From contig JAFECR010000001.1 in assembly GCA_018242045.1 (NCBI GenBank), forward strand, positions 29,279 through 77,717: 48,439 nucleotides of DNA. The letters are read 5' to 3'. This DNA is from Pseudomonadota bacterium. GTDB taxonomy: Bacteria; Pseudomonadota; Gammaproteobacteria; Berkiellales; Berkiellaceae. How positions within the stretch are numbered: position 1 is the stretch's first letter; each line of letters opens with the position of its first letter. Under the pieces are notes generated by a model. That model made no database searches. It was not told the DNA's origin and worked only from the letters and a program-made list of their open reading frames with translations. Positions 26,720 through 35,257 of this stretch are shown one piece after another. Position numbers and translations under genes: made by a program.

Positions 26720-27091
26720 TTGGCTTTCACCCCTTCAGAGCAAAAACGTATTATCGCTGAACAGATTCGGGAGCAATTACGCACCTTACCTGCTGCGACA
26801 CATAGCCCTCTAATTGACTATGACGCATTAGTTAATGAGCTTTCTAATTCTCTAAAATTGTTAAGTAAATTAAAAGCCTTTATCCAATTTTTGTCTAAGC
26901 TTAACCCCAGCCAATATCTAGAATGGATGCATAAAGCATTTTCAAATGTGGTAGTATCAGAGGTTAAAAATATAAGTGATAAAAATGCAGGTGAACAGAA
27001 TCTTGATTTTGAACAAAATGCATATACTTATACTTTAGATGAAAAGCAAGCGCCAGGAAATGACGTTAAACGCCCCAAGAAAAAGAGCTAA
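26720..27091 (+). CDS. Unknown 123-residue protein
   Basis: TTG start at 26720 with TGGAG 6 bases upstream; no ATG fits. It is mostly helical and Leu/Lys-rich (ELSNSLKLLSKLKAFIQFLS) with a polar, Lys-rich C-terminal tail (KRPKKKS). No signal peptide or membrane segment. Family not recognised. Divergent from argS, and convergent with the gene ending at 27170. Confidence 0.6.
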   Translation: MAFTPSEQKRIIAEQIREQLRTLPAATHSPLIDYDALVNELSNSLKLLSKLKAFIQFLSKLNPSQYLEWMHKAFSNVVVSEVKNISDKNAGEQNLDFEQNAYTYTLDEKQAPGNDVKRPKKKS

Positions 27092-27130
27092 GTATCCTCG
27101 CACTGATTTTAAAAGCATAAACTTAATACG

Positions 27131-27169
27131 GATTCAAAATGAAGAATATATACTCGCGCCATTTTGAAT
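27131..27169. repeat. Short inverted-repeat copy of the dispersed element between convergent ends
   Basis: ATTCAAAATG (27132-27141) and CATTTTGAAT (27160-27169) pair perfectly around a loop containing ATATATACTCGCGC. The sequence is essentially the two ends of the repeat family without a body. It probably serves as a bidirectional terminator for the genes ending at 27091 and 27170. Confidence 0.65.
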
Positions 27170-27595
27170 TTACTCTGGCTTAGGAAACGTAATATTATCA
27201 ATACGCCAACCTCTATCTTTTGGTTCTTTTCCTTCGATATTTATAAATTGAAATTCAACAATAATCGTTTTGTTCTGATTTGTAAGCACCTTAGCAATAA
27301 CATTGCCACTTTTTTTATTTGGTAGAATATTTTCTTTACCCCATTGCGCAGATTTATATTGATCTAATCCACTTAAGCGAACATTATTTTCAAGAACAGA
27401 TAGATTGTTCCTCGCTTGAAAATCTGGAGATAACAAACTGTAAGCTTGAGCATATTGATTATTAGAAACAGCTACCAAAAATGTTCTTGCAACAAAGGTA
27501 AAGGCTGGAAAGGTTCCTATCATATAACCAATAATGACACCGATAATAGCGCACGCAACCACAAAGTATAAAAATCCCTTTAGTAGCTTTTTCAA
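27170..27595 (-). CDS. Membrane-anchored NTF2-like protein, possible immunity partner
   Basis: 141 residues. A single N-terminal membrane anchor (FLYFVVACAIIGVIIGYMI) is followed by a small alpha+beta domain with AYSLLSPDFQARNNLSVLEN, resembling DUF4878/NTF2-like periplasmic or secreted domains. The ATG overlaps the stop of the nuclease gene by four bases, so it is translated together with it. That arrangement, nuclease first and small partner second, is typical of toxin-immunity pairs, though a membrane-anchored partner is not the standard form for a cytoplasmic DNase. Function not shown. Confidence 0.72.
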   Translation of the reverse strand: MKKLLKGFLYFVVACAIIGVIIGYMIGTFPAFTFVARTFLVAVSNNQYAQAYSLLSPDFQARNNLSVLENNVRLSGLDQYKSAQWGKENILPNKKSGNVIAKVLTNQNKTIIVEFQFINIEGKEPKDRGWRIDNITFPKPE

Positions 27596-28314
27596 CGTGG
27601 CTCTCCCCCTTTTTTGTCATTCTGTCTTTTATTATAGATCGTATCACCAGTGAATGCCTCATGTCGCCAATAGGCTTGGCGTTCACCTTTAAATATTGTT
27701 CTATTAATGCCATCATGCAAAGTAACTTGACTATGTAACTGTTTATTGTATTGTTGATGAAATAAATTGGGAAGAACCACCCATGGTCCTACCATTGTTT
27801 GCTCCAAATGATGTATTGTTAATATATCTTCACCAGATTTATCCACAGGACATATTCCAGACTGCATTCTTACAAAGTTTGTTCGCCCAATTGAGTCCTG
27901 CTGTTTAAAATCATATAAATGTTTATTGCCAAAAACAACTCGGCCAAGATAATGGAATTCATCATAGAGAAAACCATGTTTTGCTAATAATTCTTTTCTT
28001 TTTTGTATAATATCTTGCTTGATCTCTCCTTTTTCATTGAGATGATCCCAGTCTTGATTTGATCTTAAAGGTTGTTTGCTACTTGATTCTTTTCTTTGAA
28101 AAAAGAGCCCTGTATTTGTATTGGTCGATGCTAATCCATTATCTTTCTGCTCTAAAGAGACGAACATGTTTTGAAATTTGAGAATCAAATCCTCTTCGTT
28201 TACATGCAAATTCTTCTTTTTCTTTATATGAAAGCAATTTTTCTGGATTTCTTTACGACATTTGAAATCCTTAACCTGTCTTTGCTTACGATATGAAATA
28301 GATTTTCCTAGCAT
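27592..28314 (-). CDS. LHH-type HNH/EndoVII nuclease-domain protein
   Basis: 240 residues. The first 110 are polar and Lys-rich with no recognised domain. The C-terminal part matches the LHH subgroup of HNH/EndoVII nucleases found in polymorphic toxins: GRTNFVRMQSGICPV, DILTIHHLEQTMVGPW (paired catalytic and metal-binding histidines, with I for L), LFHQQYNKQLH and the closing FKGERQAYWRHEA. The domain is normally the toxic tip of a large secreted protein; here it stands alone behind a short N-terminus. The gene lies 2 bases after a Nudix gene and overlaps the next gene by 4 bases. Candidate effector or toxin; delivery route unknown. Confidence 0.8.
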   Translation of the reverse strand: MLGKSISYRKQRQVKDFKCRKEIQKNCFHIKKKKNLHVNEEDLILKFQNMFVSLEQKDNGLASTNTNTGLFFQRKESSSKQPLRSNQDWDHLNEKGEIKQDIIQKRKELLAKHGFLYDEFHYLGRVVFGNKHLYDFKQQDSIGRTNFVRMQSGICPVDKSGEDILTIHHLEQTMVGPWVVLPNLFHQQYNKQLHSQVTLHDGINRTIFKGERQAYWRHEAFTGDTIYNKRQNDKKGGEPR

Positions 28315-28316
28315 TT

Positions 28317-28952
28317 TTAATCAAAGTCCGTTGGCAAATCAAATTGGAGATAATGTTCATGACACCGTTTTATTTGAGCAGGTGTTACTCGTTGTATAGA
28401 AAGTGGGGGTAATTGACTCATTGGAAAGAAATCAACTGCAGAAGTTTCTATACTGGTCGTCGCAGTTCCCCCAGTAATTTCGCAGAGGAAAAAAAACTTA
28501 TACGCATGTGGCCATTCACTGGGATGGTCATGCTTCAATTTATCAAAGACAGCAACCAGCTTTTTTACTCTGGCTTGATAACCTGATTCTTCTAAAATTT
28601 CTTTTTGCACACAATAGGCTGGAGAATAACCGCTATCAGCCCAACCTCCTGGTAATGTCCAACGTTGATCAGAACGTTCCTTCACCAGTAGAACACTATC
28701 TTTTTTAAAAATCGCCCCACGAACATCAATTTTTGGAGTTGAATACCCTGACTCAGCACCGAATAAATCAAGAATTTTATCAATTGGAGTGCAGGAACAC
28801 GCTTCCAACATTTGTGCAGCAATATTTTGTAACTGAAGATATCGTTCCTTGTCGTAAGCACATTTAACAAAAGTTAGGCCATTTTGACTAATACTTTGTA
28901 TTTCTAATGCCCATCTGAATAAAGGAGAATCGTCACTAGCCTTGCTTGTCAT
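28317..28952 (-). CDS. Nudix hydrolase with N-terminal Nudix_N domain
   Basis: 211 residues. Residues about 10-60 match the helical Nudix_N extension (FRWALEIQSISQNGLTFVKC, then YLQLQNIAAQMLEAC). The Nudix fold follows: KIDVRGAIFKKDSVLLVKE, RWTLPGGWAD and the Nudix box GYSPAYCVQKEILEESG. Compared with the consensus, the first Glu of the box is Tyr and the Arg of RE is Lys, while the metal-binding EExxG core is kept. Members hydrolyse nucleoside diphosphate derivatives. It is the first gene of a tight three-gene operon with the LHH nuclease. Confidence 0.9.
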   Translation of the reverse strand: MTSKASDDSPLFRWALEIQSISQNGLTFVKCAYDKERYLQLQNIAAQMLEACSCTPIDKILDLFGAESGYSTPKIDVRGAIFKKDSVLLVKERSDQRWTLPGGWADSGYSPAYCVQKEILEESGYQARVKKLVAVFDKLKHDHPSEWPHAYKFFFLCEITGGTATTSIETSAVDFFPMSQLPPLSIQRVTPAQIKRCHEHYLQFDLPTDFD

Positions 28953-29076
28953 ATGGTTCCCTAGCTTAAATGATGTAATTATACATACTAGAAATTATTT
29001 TGGCGACTGAAAAAAATATGCTATGTTTGCTCTCTAACGCTATACAATTATCCTTTAAAGGAAATTAGCAGGATTT

Positions 29077-31386
29077 ATGTCAATTTTTATCAGATTACGC
29101 CCGTTTATTGCACTTATTATCCTTATTTTTTGTGTCGATTTACTTGCAGATCCCCCTATGCGCGTTGCTAGGCTTAGTGCAACCAAAGGCCAAATCAGCT
29201 TTTTGCCTGCGGGTGAAGATACATGGGCTCAAGCCTTACGTAATCGTCCTTTAATTACTGGTGATAGTCTGTGGAACGATATTAATGGCAATGCGATGAT
29301 ACAACTTGGCAAAGCAAACCTTTGCGTTGGATCAAATACTGCTTTGTCTTTGCTCAATATCAATGATGAAATAGCACAAATTCAGCTTTCTGAAGGTACC
29401 GTTATTCTTGTCATTGATAGTCGCAAAGAGCAAAGAATAGAAATAGATACCCCTAATTTAGCGTTTGTTGCGCGAGAAAAAGGATATTATAGAATCAAGG
29501 TGGATCCCAAGACTCAAACAACCACCGTTAGCCTCAGAAATGGTATCGCTAACGTTTATGGAAAAACAAATTCTTATATTATTAAGAAAAACCAATCCTT
29601 ACAATTTAATGGAATGAATTTACGCTATACACCAACAAAACCGGCTCCCTTTGATGGGTTAAACAGCTGGTGTAACAAAAATCTTCCCTATCATCGCGAA
29701 TCCATCACTTTAAAATACGTAGCCGAAGATGTGGTTGGGTATGCCGATCTTGATAGATATGGTTCATGGGAGAGAATTGCTGAATATGGTCCGGTATGGA
29801 CACCCTCACGCGTTCATAAAAACTGGTCTCCCTATCAAGAAGGACGTTGGATTTGGGTTGATCCTTGGGGTTGGACTTGGGTCGGCAATGAACCATGGGG
29901 ATTTACACCATACCATTATGGAAGGTGGATTTACATAAACAATCGTTGGCGTTGGGTTCCTGGCCCTAAAAAATATCGTGCAGTTTATGCGCCTGCCTTG
30001 GTTGTTTTCATTAGTGATGAACGAGAAAAGGATATCAGTTGGATCCCTCTTGGGCCTGGTGAAGTATATCGACCTGCTTATCAAGTCACTGAACATTACT
30101 TTTATAGCATAAATCAAAATAATACGACTGTTGAACTCTCTTATGTAAAAAGTATTTATCATCGACGCGAAACACAAATAAGATATCAAAATCAAGCTGC
30201 TATTGCTAACTTCATTGCAATTACAGCATCTGCTTTCATTGAATCTCAACAAATAAACAAAATCCACAGAAAGAGAGTAATCAAAGATCAATGGCGAAAT
30301 GCTCAAATTATGTCTTCACCTGAGGTTATTCCCACAGCAACAAGTGTGTATGGCACCAGAACAACAAAAATAAAACCTTCAACAATAATCAACCGTCCAG
30401 TCATTGCGGTTACTCAAGCGCCTCCTCCCCCAGTTTCTTTTGAATCAAAAGAAACTTTGATTAAGGAAAACAGAGGTAAACCACTTGATGAAAAGGAAAT
30501 TTTAAAACTTCAACCAGCGACAACAACACATAATGAAAGAAAGATTGAAGTGATAAGCTCAACAACGCCACAAGATATCACATCGACGCCAATAAGCATG
30601 CCAGAAGCTGATAAAGCGCAAGAAAAACCTGCCCAAGAAGTTCAAATGCGTGAACAAGAAAAAGCAGAGCAAGAACGTGCTTTACACGAGCAAGAAAAAA
30701 CCGCCGCTCAAGATGCGCAATTGCGTGAACAAGAAAAAACTGCTCAAGAGACTGCTGCTTCACAAAAACAAGCAAAAGCCCTTGAACAAGAAAAAACAGC
30801 TCAAGAAATTCAAATGCGTGAGCAAGAAAAAGCACTAGAACAAGAACGTGCTTTGCGTGAACAAGAAAAAACTGCTCAAGAGACTGCTACTTCACAAGAA
30901 CAAGCAAAAGCCCTTGAACAAGAAAAAACAGCTCAAGAAATTCAAATGCGTGAGCAAGAAAAAGCACTAGAGCAAGAACGTGCTTTGCGTGAACAAGCAA
31001 AAGCTGCTCAAAAAGCGCTGATCCGTGAACAAGAAAAAGCACTAGAACAAGAACGTGCTTTACGCGAGCAAGAAAATGCCGCTCAAGATGCACAATTGCG
31101 TGAGCAAGAAAAAGCACTAGAACAAGAACGTGCTTTACGTGAGCAAGAAAATGCCGCCCAGGAAGCGCAATTGCGTGAGCAAGAAAAAGCACAAGAGCAA
31201 GAACGTGTTTTACGCGAGCAAGAAAATGCCGCTCAAGATGCGCAATTGCGTGAGCAAGAAAAAGCACAAGAGCAAGAACGTGTTTTACGCGAGCAAAAAG
31301 AAGCGCAAATTCAAGCCGAAAAAGAAGCCGAAGAAGAAGCTAAAAAAGACGAAGAAGCCAAAAATCGTGAGCAAAACGAGAATTGA
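29077..31386 (+). CDS. FecR-domain / tryptophan-rich-motif protein with long repetitive coiled coil
   Basis: 769 residues, AGGA 5 bases upstream. A signal peptide (ALIILIFCVDLLADPP) leads to a FecR-like beta domain (about 30-190: GQISFLPAGEDTWAQALRNR, IQLSEGTVILVI), then a tryptophan-rich region of DUF6600 type (about 225-320: YGSWERIAEYGPVW, PYQEGRWIWVDPWGWTWVG, EPWGFTPYHYGRW, WVPGP). Residues about 510-769 are Glu/Gln/Ala/Arg repeats forming a long helix. The layout implies a periplasmic or surface-anchored protein; the role is unknown. The repetitive C-terminus is built from 44- and 25-residue units (see repeat). Confidence 0.88.
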   Translation: MSIFIRLRPFIALIILIFCVDLLADPPMRVARLSATKGQISFLPAGEDTWAQALRNRPLITGDSLWNDINGNAMIQLGKANLCVGSNTALSLLNINDEIAQIQLSEGTVILVIDSRKEQRIEIDTPNLAFVAREKGYYRIKVDPKTQTTTVSLRNGIANVYGKTNSYIIKKNQSLQFNGMNLRYTPTKPAPFDGLNSWCNKNLPYHRESITLKYVAEDVVGYADLDRYGSWERIAEYGPVWTPSRVHKNWSPYQEGRWIWVDPWGWTWVGNEPWGFTPYHYGRWIYINNRWRWVPGPKKYRAVYAPALVVFISDEREKDISWIPLGPGEVYRPAYQVTEHYFYSINQNNTTVELSYVKSIYHRRETQIRYQNQAAIANFIAITASAFIESQQINKIHRKRVIKDQWRNAQIMSSPEVIPTATSVYGTRTTKIKPSTIINRPVIAVTQAPPPPVSFESKETLIKENRGKPLDEKEILKLQPATTTHNERKIEVISSTTPQDITSTPISMPEADKAQEKPAQEVQMREQEKAEQERALHEQEKTAAQDAQLREQEKTAQETAASQKQAKALEQEKTAQEIQMREQEKALEQERALREQEKTAQETATSQEQAKALEQEKTAQEIQMREQEKALEQERALREQAKAAQKALIREQEKALEQERALREQENAAQDAQLREQEKALEQERALREQENAAQEAQLREQEKAQEQERVLREQENAAQDAQLREQEKAQEQERVLREQKEAQIQAEKEAEEEAKKDEEAKNREQNEN
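30640..31310 (+). repeat. In-frame tandem repeats (132-bp and 75-bp units)
   Basis: A 132-bp unit occurs twice in tandem (about 30727-30990; EKTAQETAASQ and EKTAQETATSQ versions). It is followed by 75-bp units encoding REQEKALEQERALREQENAA plus five more residues; the copies beginning at 31171 and 31246 are nearly identical. All units keep the frame. Confidence 0.85.
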
Positions 31387-31395
31387 GCAGATCGT

Positions 31396-31863
31396 CTACC
31401 AGCGATGATACGCTGGATGCCCTTCTTTAACGGCCACAAATAATCCTTCACATGTAGCGCACAACTTATTTTCAGAATACAATTTCGCGCTTATTAATGC
31501 TCTATCTTCCTTAATTTCTTTTATACTGGCAACAAGATAAACGGGTTTATCACTGGGGGTTGGACGTTTAAGGCTGACATTAAAGTAAGCAGTAACAGTA
31601 CAAGGCGGTGAAGAGGCTTGTTGTTTCTTCATTAAAAAATATGCTGCTGACCAATTGGAATGACAATCTAATAAAGTACCTATCACACCGCCATTTAAGA
31701 TCCCGGGAAATGCTTCATGATAAGGTAGCGGTTGCCAGTTGGCGACTACTTCTTCTCCTTGTACATAACTTTTAACTTGCAATCCTTTTTCGTTTGAAGG
31801 GCCGCAACCAAAGCACTGATTATGTGCCGCATAAGTATCCTGCAAACTCTTCCCTTTTAACAT
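31396..31863 (-). CDS. PaaI-type hotdog thioesterase
   Basis: 155 residues of the hotdog fold. It has CFGCGPSNEKGLQVKSYVQG near the N-terminus and the substrate-pocket helix GGVIGTLLDCHSNWSAAYF; family members usually have HNGG, here LNGG, before it. Such enzymes hydrolyse acyl-CoA thioesters in the cytosol. It stands alone, converging with the FecR-type gene and 86 bases past the rpoS end, with a fragment of the dispersed repeat between. Confidence 0.88.
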   Translation of the reverse strand: MLKGKSLQDTYAAHNQCFGCGPSNEKGLQVKSYVQGEEVVANWQPLPYHEAFPGILNGGVIGTLLDCHSNWSAAYFLMKKQQASSPPCTVTAYFNVSLKRPTPSDKPVYLVASIKEIKEDRALISAKLYSENKLCATCEGLFVAVKEGHPAYHRW

Positions 31864-31881
31864 TATTATTCATTCCTTTCA

Positions 31882-31949
31882 TATCTGATACTCTTTCCAC
31901 TTTGAATTAAAGCCACACGCCTAAGGATTCGTTCGCTTGGCGCAGCGCC
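31882..31949. repeat. Fragment of the dispersed repeat between rpoS and the thioesterase gene
   Basis: GATACTCTTTCCACTTTGAA followed by AAAGCC, GGATTCGTTCGCTTGGCGC and GCGCC corresponds to the head and distal body of the fuller copy at 33698-33822, with the central hairpin deleted. Confidence 0.6.
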
Positions 31950-32813
31950 CTAATTATCAGTTAACATATCTTTTTGAATACCCATAGAATGTGATTGACG
32001 TCGTATTTGCTTTAGTATTTGCAATTGAATCTGACGAACTCGCTCACGCGTTAATTCTGTCATTTCTCCAATACTTTCTAATGTCATCTGCTTGTGACCA
32101 TGAATGCCAAATCGTTTCTCAATGATTTCCAGCTCCCGCTGGCTCAAAGCAGAAAGCCAATTTTCTAATAATTCTTGTAAATCCTTTTCTTGCAAGAATT
32201 CAACAGGATCTTTGCCATCATGATCTGCTAGCGTTTCGACAAAGAAAATATCTTGTTCCTCATTTAGCGGAGCATCGATAGAAACTTCTTGTCTATCCAA
32301 AGAAATGAGATCATAAAGTGATCCCATTGAAACGCCCATCTCCTGCGCGACTTCTTGAACTGAAGGTTCTCTTCCCATTCTTTGCATTAACTTTTGTTGT
32401 GCGCCAAGGAACTGTCGATATTTTTTTGCCAAATGAACAGGTAATCGAATGACGCGAGCCTGATTCATGATCGATCTTTCGATAGACTGCCTTATCCACC
32501 ATGTTGCATAGGTCGAAAATCTTGCACCATTGAACGGATCAAATTTCTCAGCTGCATGCATTAAACCTAAATTCCCTTCTTCTATCAAATCAGCTAATGG
32601 TAAACCTCGATTAATATACCGCCTTGCTATGCAGACCACAAGCCGCAAATTAGCTTCTATTAAATGATTTTTTGCAGCCTGTTCTCCATTTAAAATTCGA
32701 ATGGCAAGTTTTTTTTCTTCATCACTGGTTAATAACGCAATTTGGCCAATTTCTGCCAAATACTGATAGAGCGAATCAAATTTTCTTGAAAACCCTTTAG
32801 GAGAGGAAAGCAT
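31950..32813 (-). CDS. rpoS: RpoS-position sigma-70 family factor (second of two)
   Basis: 287 residues, preceded by TTAAGGAG 5 bases before the ATG. Region 1.2: FDSLYQYLAEIGQIALLTSD. Region 2: NLRLVVCIARRYINRGLPLA, DLIEEGNLGLMHAAEKFDP, ARFSTYATWWIRQSIERSIM. Region 3: NQARVIRLPVHLAKKYRQFL. Region 4: LSQRELEIIEKRFGIHG and [19 protein letters not shown]. It follows nlpD after an 87-base gap, the conserved rpoS position, but lacks about 40 N-terminal residues of canonical RpoS and is more diverged than the factor at 17785. It lacks the RpoH box. Its promoter may lie inside nlpD as in enterobacteria (inference). Confidence 0.88.
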   Translation of the reverse strand: MLSSPKGFSRKFDSLYQYLAEIGQIALLTSDEEKKLAIRILNGEQAAKNHLIEANLRLVVCIARRYINRGLPLADLIEEGNLGLMHAAEKFDPFNGARFSTYATWWIRQSIERSIMNQARVIRLPVHLAKKYRQFLGAQQKLMQRMGREPSVQEVAQEMGVSMGSLYDLISLDRQEVSIDAPLNEEQDIFFVETLADHDGKDPVEFLQEKDLQELLENWLSALSQRELEIIEKRFGIHGHKQMTLESIGEMTELTRERVRQIQLQILKQIRRQSHSMGIQKDMLTDN

Positions 32814-32900
32814 AACAACTCCTTAACAACTCGTTTCTGTAATGTTTGAACCCATAGGTGATGAATTAGTTCCTAGAATCGATATTTTAAGGAGATATAC

Positions 32901-33698
32901 TTACACCTTACCTGGTAAGATTTTCAGCGGATTAATGGGATGACCATTTTTTCTTATCTCAAAATGAAGTTTTGCTTGATTACCATCGGTGCCCATTTCA
33001 GCGATTGGCTGACCTGTTTCGATGATCTCTCCTTCTTTAACGAGTAATCGGCTATTGTGGCCATAAGCCGACAAATAGCTATCGTTATGCTTGATAATAA
33101 TCAGTTGACCATAACCTCGTAATCCAGAACCGCTGTAAACCACTTTTCCTTTGGAAGCTGCATTGATTTTATCTCCCAATTTTCCAGCAATATCAATTCC
33201 TTTAGATCCAACATGTTGCTGTGAAAAATGACTGATTATTTTACCTTGAGCAGGCCACTGCCAAGCTTGATTAAGAGCCGCATTTTTATGGCCTGTTGTT
33301 TTGTCTTTTTCAGTTTTTGTTTCGCCAAATTCTACTAATAATGAGGGCGGTTTTTGATTATTTTTTTTGACATACGCTCCTGCTGTTGCAAAATGGCTTT
33401 TTTGTGAGTTCACATTTTTTTCAGAAAACGTTTTTTCCTTTAATAAAATTTTTTGTCCGGGGTATATTACATAAGGCACAGCAATACCGTTGGCTGTCGC
33501 AAGTTCACGATAATCCTTATCATATCGCCAAGCAATTTCATACAAGGTTTCTCCTTTGCGTACAACATGGTATCCCTGTGAACTTTGTGACTGATGATAA
33601 TTCATATCTACGACGGGAGCAGCTTCTTGAACTTTATTGAATGTGCATCCAGATAATGCTAACAATGCAATAATACCGCTTAACCTTCTTTGCCACAT
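32901..33698 (-). CDS. nlpD: NlpD-type LysM/M23 lipoprotein
   Basis: 265 residues. A lipoprotein signal ends in LSGC (Cys18), then a LysM domain (about 42-87: YHVVRKGETLYEIAWRYDKD) and a C-terminal M23-fold domain (about 140-263). The M23 sites are degenerate (GSKGIDIAG lacks the metal histidine; LHFEIRKNG remains), as in E. coli NlpD, a non-catalytic activator of the amidase AmiC at the septum. The ATG and its ribosome-binding site GGGAAGAG fall within the end of a dispersed repeat copy. Confidence 0.93.
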   Translation of the reverse strand: MWQRRLSGIIALLALSGCTFNKVQEAAPVVDMNYHQSQSSQGYHVVRKGETLYEIAWRYDKDYRELATANGIAVPYVIYPGQKILLKEKTFSEKNVNSQKSHFATAGAYVKKNNQKPPSLLVEFGETKTEKDKTTGHKNAALNQAWQWPAQGKIISHFSQQHVGSKGIDIAGKLGDKINAASKGKVVYSGSGLRGYGQLIIIKHNDSYLSAYGHNSRLLVKEGEIIETGQPIAEMGTDGNQAKLHFEIRKNGHPINPLKILPGKV

Positions 33699-33822
33699 AT
33701 ACTCTTCCCAGTTTAAATTTAGGCTTAAAGCCTACGCTTACTCACCCCAGTCACGTAAAGCGTACGCTCCTGGGGATTCGTGCGCTTGGTGCCTCGACTA
33801 AAATCAAAATGGCGCGAGTGTA
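33698..33822 (-). repeat. Dispersed intergenic repeat, near-complete inverted copy
   Basis: Inverted relative to 24695-24816. It starts ATACTCTTCCCAGTTTAAAT at the nlpD start codon, then AGGCTTAAAGCCTACGCTTA, a hairpin with CCCCAG/CTGGGG arms but a different loop (ACG/CGT inner pairs), GATTCGTGCGCTTGGTGCCT and the far end TCAAAATGGCGCGAGTGTAT. The two ends are related to each other as imperfect terminal inverted repeats. Confidence 0.8.
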
Positions 33823-33838
33823 TCACACCTAAGAGAAT

Positions 33839-34456
33839 TTAATATAAAAAATAAATAAGAATACCAATACCAAGCAGACCAATGAGTATCCAAGCGATAG
33901 TATCAATATATTCTAAGAATAATGGCTCATATTTTTTTCCTAATCCCTTAATTACCCATACAACCATATAAAATCGAATAGCGCGCCCAAAAATCGATGC
34001 CAGAATAAAAGGGATAATAGGCATTTGTGTTGCACCAGCCGCAAGTGTAAATAATTTATAGGGGATAGGTGTGAATCCCGCGACTAGTACTGCAATAAAA
34101 CCATAATGCTCAAACCAATTTACTACCTGAGCATACATTGCTTCGTAACCAAACAAAGTTATCAACGGACTTCCTATGATTTCAAACGCCACTAAGCCTA
34201 AAAGATAACCTAATACTCCACCGCATATAGAAGCAAAGGTCGTAATTGCTGCATATTTCCAAGCAGCAAAAGGCTTACTTATCACCATTGGAATTAACAT
34301 AACATCAGGAGGAATAGGAAAAAAAGATGATTCTATAAAGCTAACACCCGCCAAATAGTAAGGCGCATGCCGATGTTGTGACCAAAATATTACTTTGTTA
34401 TAAAGCCAACGAAATATAGCCACCGTAGCCATCAATCTAATTTCAGGAAATGACAT
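33839..34456 (-). CDS. YqaA/DedA-like (SNARE-associated fold) membrane protein
   Basis: 205 residues, five or so membrane segments. Family features: AGVSFIESSFFPIPPDVMLI (re-entrant loop with E and P), GGVLGYLLG, VAGFTPIPYKLFTLAAGA and FGRAIRFYMVVW. DedA-superfamily members move lipid carriers such as undecaprenyl phosphate across the inner membrane; the YqaA branch is less characterised. It occupies the place between surE and nlpD that pcm holds in E. coli. Confidence 0.87.
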   Translation of the reverse strand: MSFPEIRLMATVAIFRWLYNKVIFWSQHRHAPYYLAGVSFIESSFFPIPPDVMLIPMVISKPFAAWKYAAITTFASICGGVLGYLLGLVAFEIIGSPLITLFGYEAMYAQVVNWFEHYGFIAVLVAGFTPIPYKLFTLAAGATQMPIIPFILASIFGRAIRFYMVVWVIKGLGKKYEPLFLEYIDTIAWILIGLLGIGILIYFLY

Positions 34457-34477
34457 ATTGTGACATAGAAACTGGCT

Positions 34478-35257
34478 TTAAGGAACGAGCTGCACCTTTT
34501 TTACCCAATCCTTTAAAGGATCTAAAAAGGCATAGTCTGTGAGATCTATTTTGATTGGCGTAATGGAAACAAAATTTTGATTAATAGCATAAAAATCAGT
34601 GCCAGGCCCAGCATCTTGCTCAGCCCCTGCAGGGCCTATCCAGTAAATGGTATTTCCACGGGCGTCCATGCTAGGAATAATCTTTTCAGCAATATGTCGA
34701 TGACCAAGACGTGTAACTTGGATCCCTTTAATTTCTGAAATGGGTTTATCAGGGATATTAACATTTAAAATGGTATCTTTATGTAAAGGAGATTGTAATA
34801 AGGTCTGCAAAATTGTTTTAGCAACAATACCAGCCGTCTCATAGTGATTTAGCCCTTTAGCAGGCAAATGATTTGGATGGTTAACCAAAGAAAAAGCCAT
34901 GGCAGGATACCCCATAAACCTTCCTTCCATTGCAGCGGCTACCGTACCTGAATAAAGAACATCATCTCCTAAATTGGCCCCAGCATTAATACCTGAAACA
35001 ACCATATCTGGATGAAAATCTAGCCATCCTGTAATGGCAAGATGTATACAATCTGTGGGCGTGCCATCAACCGCGTAAAAACCATTTTCTTGCTGCCTGA
35101 TCCGCAATGGTAAATCTAAGGTCAAAGAATTACTGGCTGCGCTTCTGTCTTTATCAGGTGCAACAACAGTGACTGTTGCTAAAGATGACAAGGATGCTGC
35201 CAGCGTCATGAGACCTTTGGCATTAACACCATCATCATTACTCATTAAAATTTTCAT
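34478..35257 (-). CDS. surE: 5'/3'-nucleotidase SurE
   Basis: About 259 residues from ATG 35257, which is 6 bases after AGGA (an ATG two codons upstream abuts the AGGA). Motifs: [16 protein letters not shown] (metal Asp-Asp), [49 protein letters not shown] and [15 protein letters not shown]. SurE dephosphorylates nucleoside monophosphates and is linked to stationary-phase survival. It overlaps the ispF end by 20 bases. Confidence 0.96.
   Translation of the reverse strand: MKILMSNDDGVNAKGLMTLAASLSSLATVTVVAPDKDRSAASNSLTLDLPLRIRQQENGFYAVDGTPTDCIHLAITGWLDFHPDMVVSGINAGANLGDDVLYSGTVAAAMEGRFMGYPAMAFSLVNHPNHLPAKGLNHYETAGIVAKTILQTLLQSPLHKDTILNVNIPDKPISEIKGIQVTRLGHRHIAEKIIPSMDARGNTIYWIGPAGAEQDAGPGTDFYAINQNFVSITPIKIDLTDYAFLDPLKDWVKKVQLVP

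Noticed and set aside
26720..27091. Antitoxin of a toxin-antitoxin pair
   Set aside because: No neighbouring toxin-like gene in the same direction and no DNA-binding motif.
30578..31267. Minus-strand open frames rich in Leu, Phe and His
   Set aside because: Antisense shadows of the repetitive coiled-coil tail of the FecR-type gene.
31950..32813. Reading this sigma factor as RpoH because of its length (287 residues)
   Set aside because: It lacks the RpoH box and has RpoS/RpoD-type region 2 and 3 motifs; position after nlpD supports RpoS.
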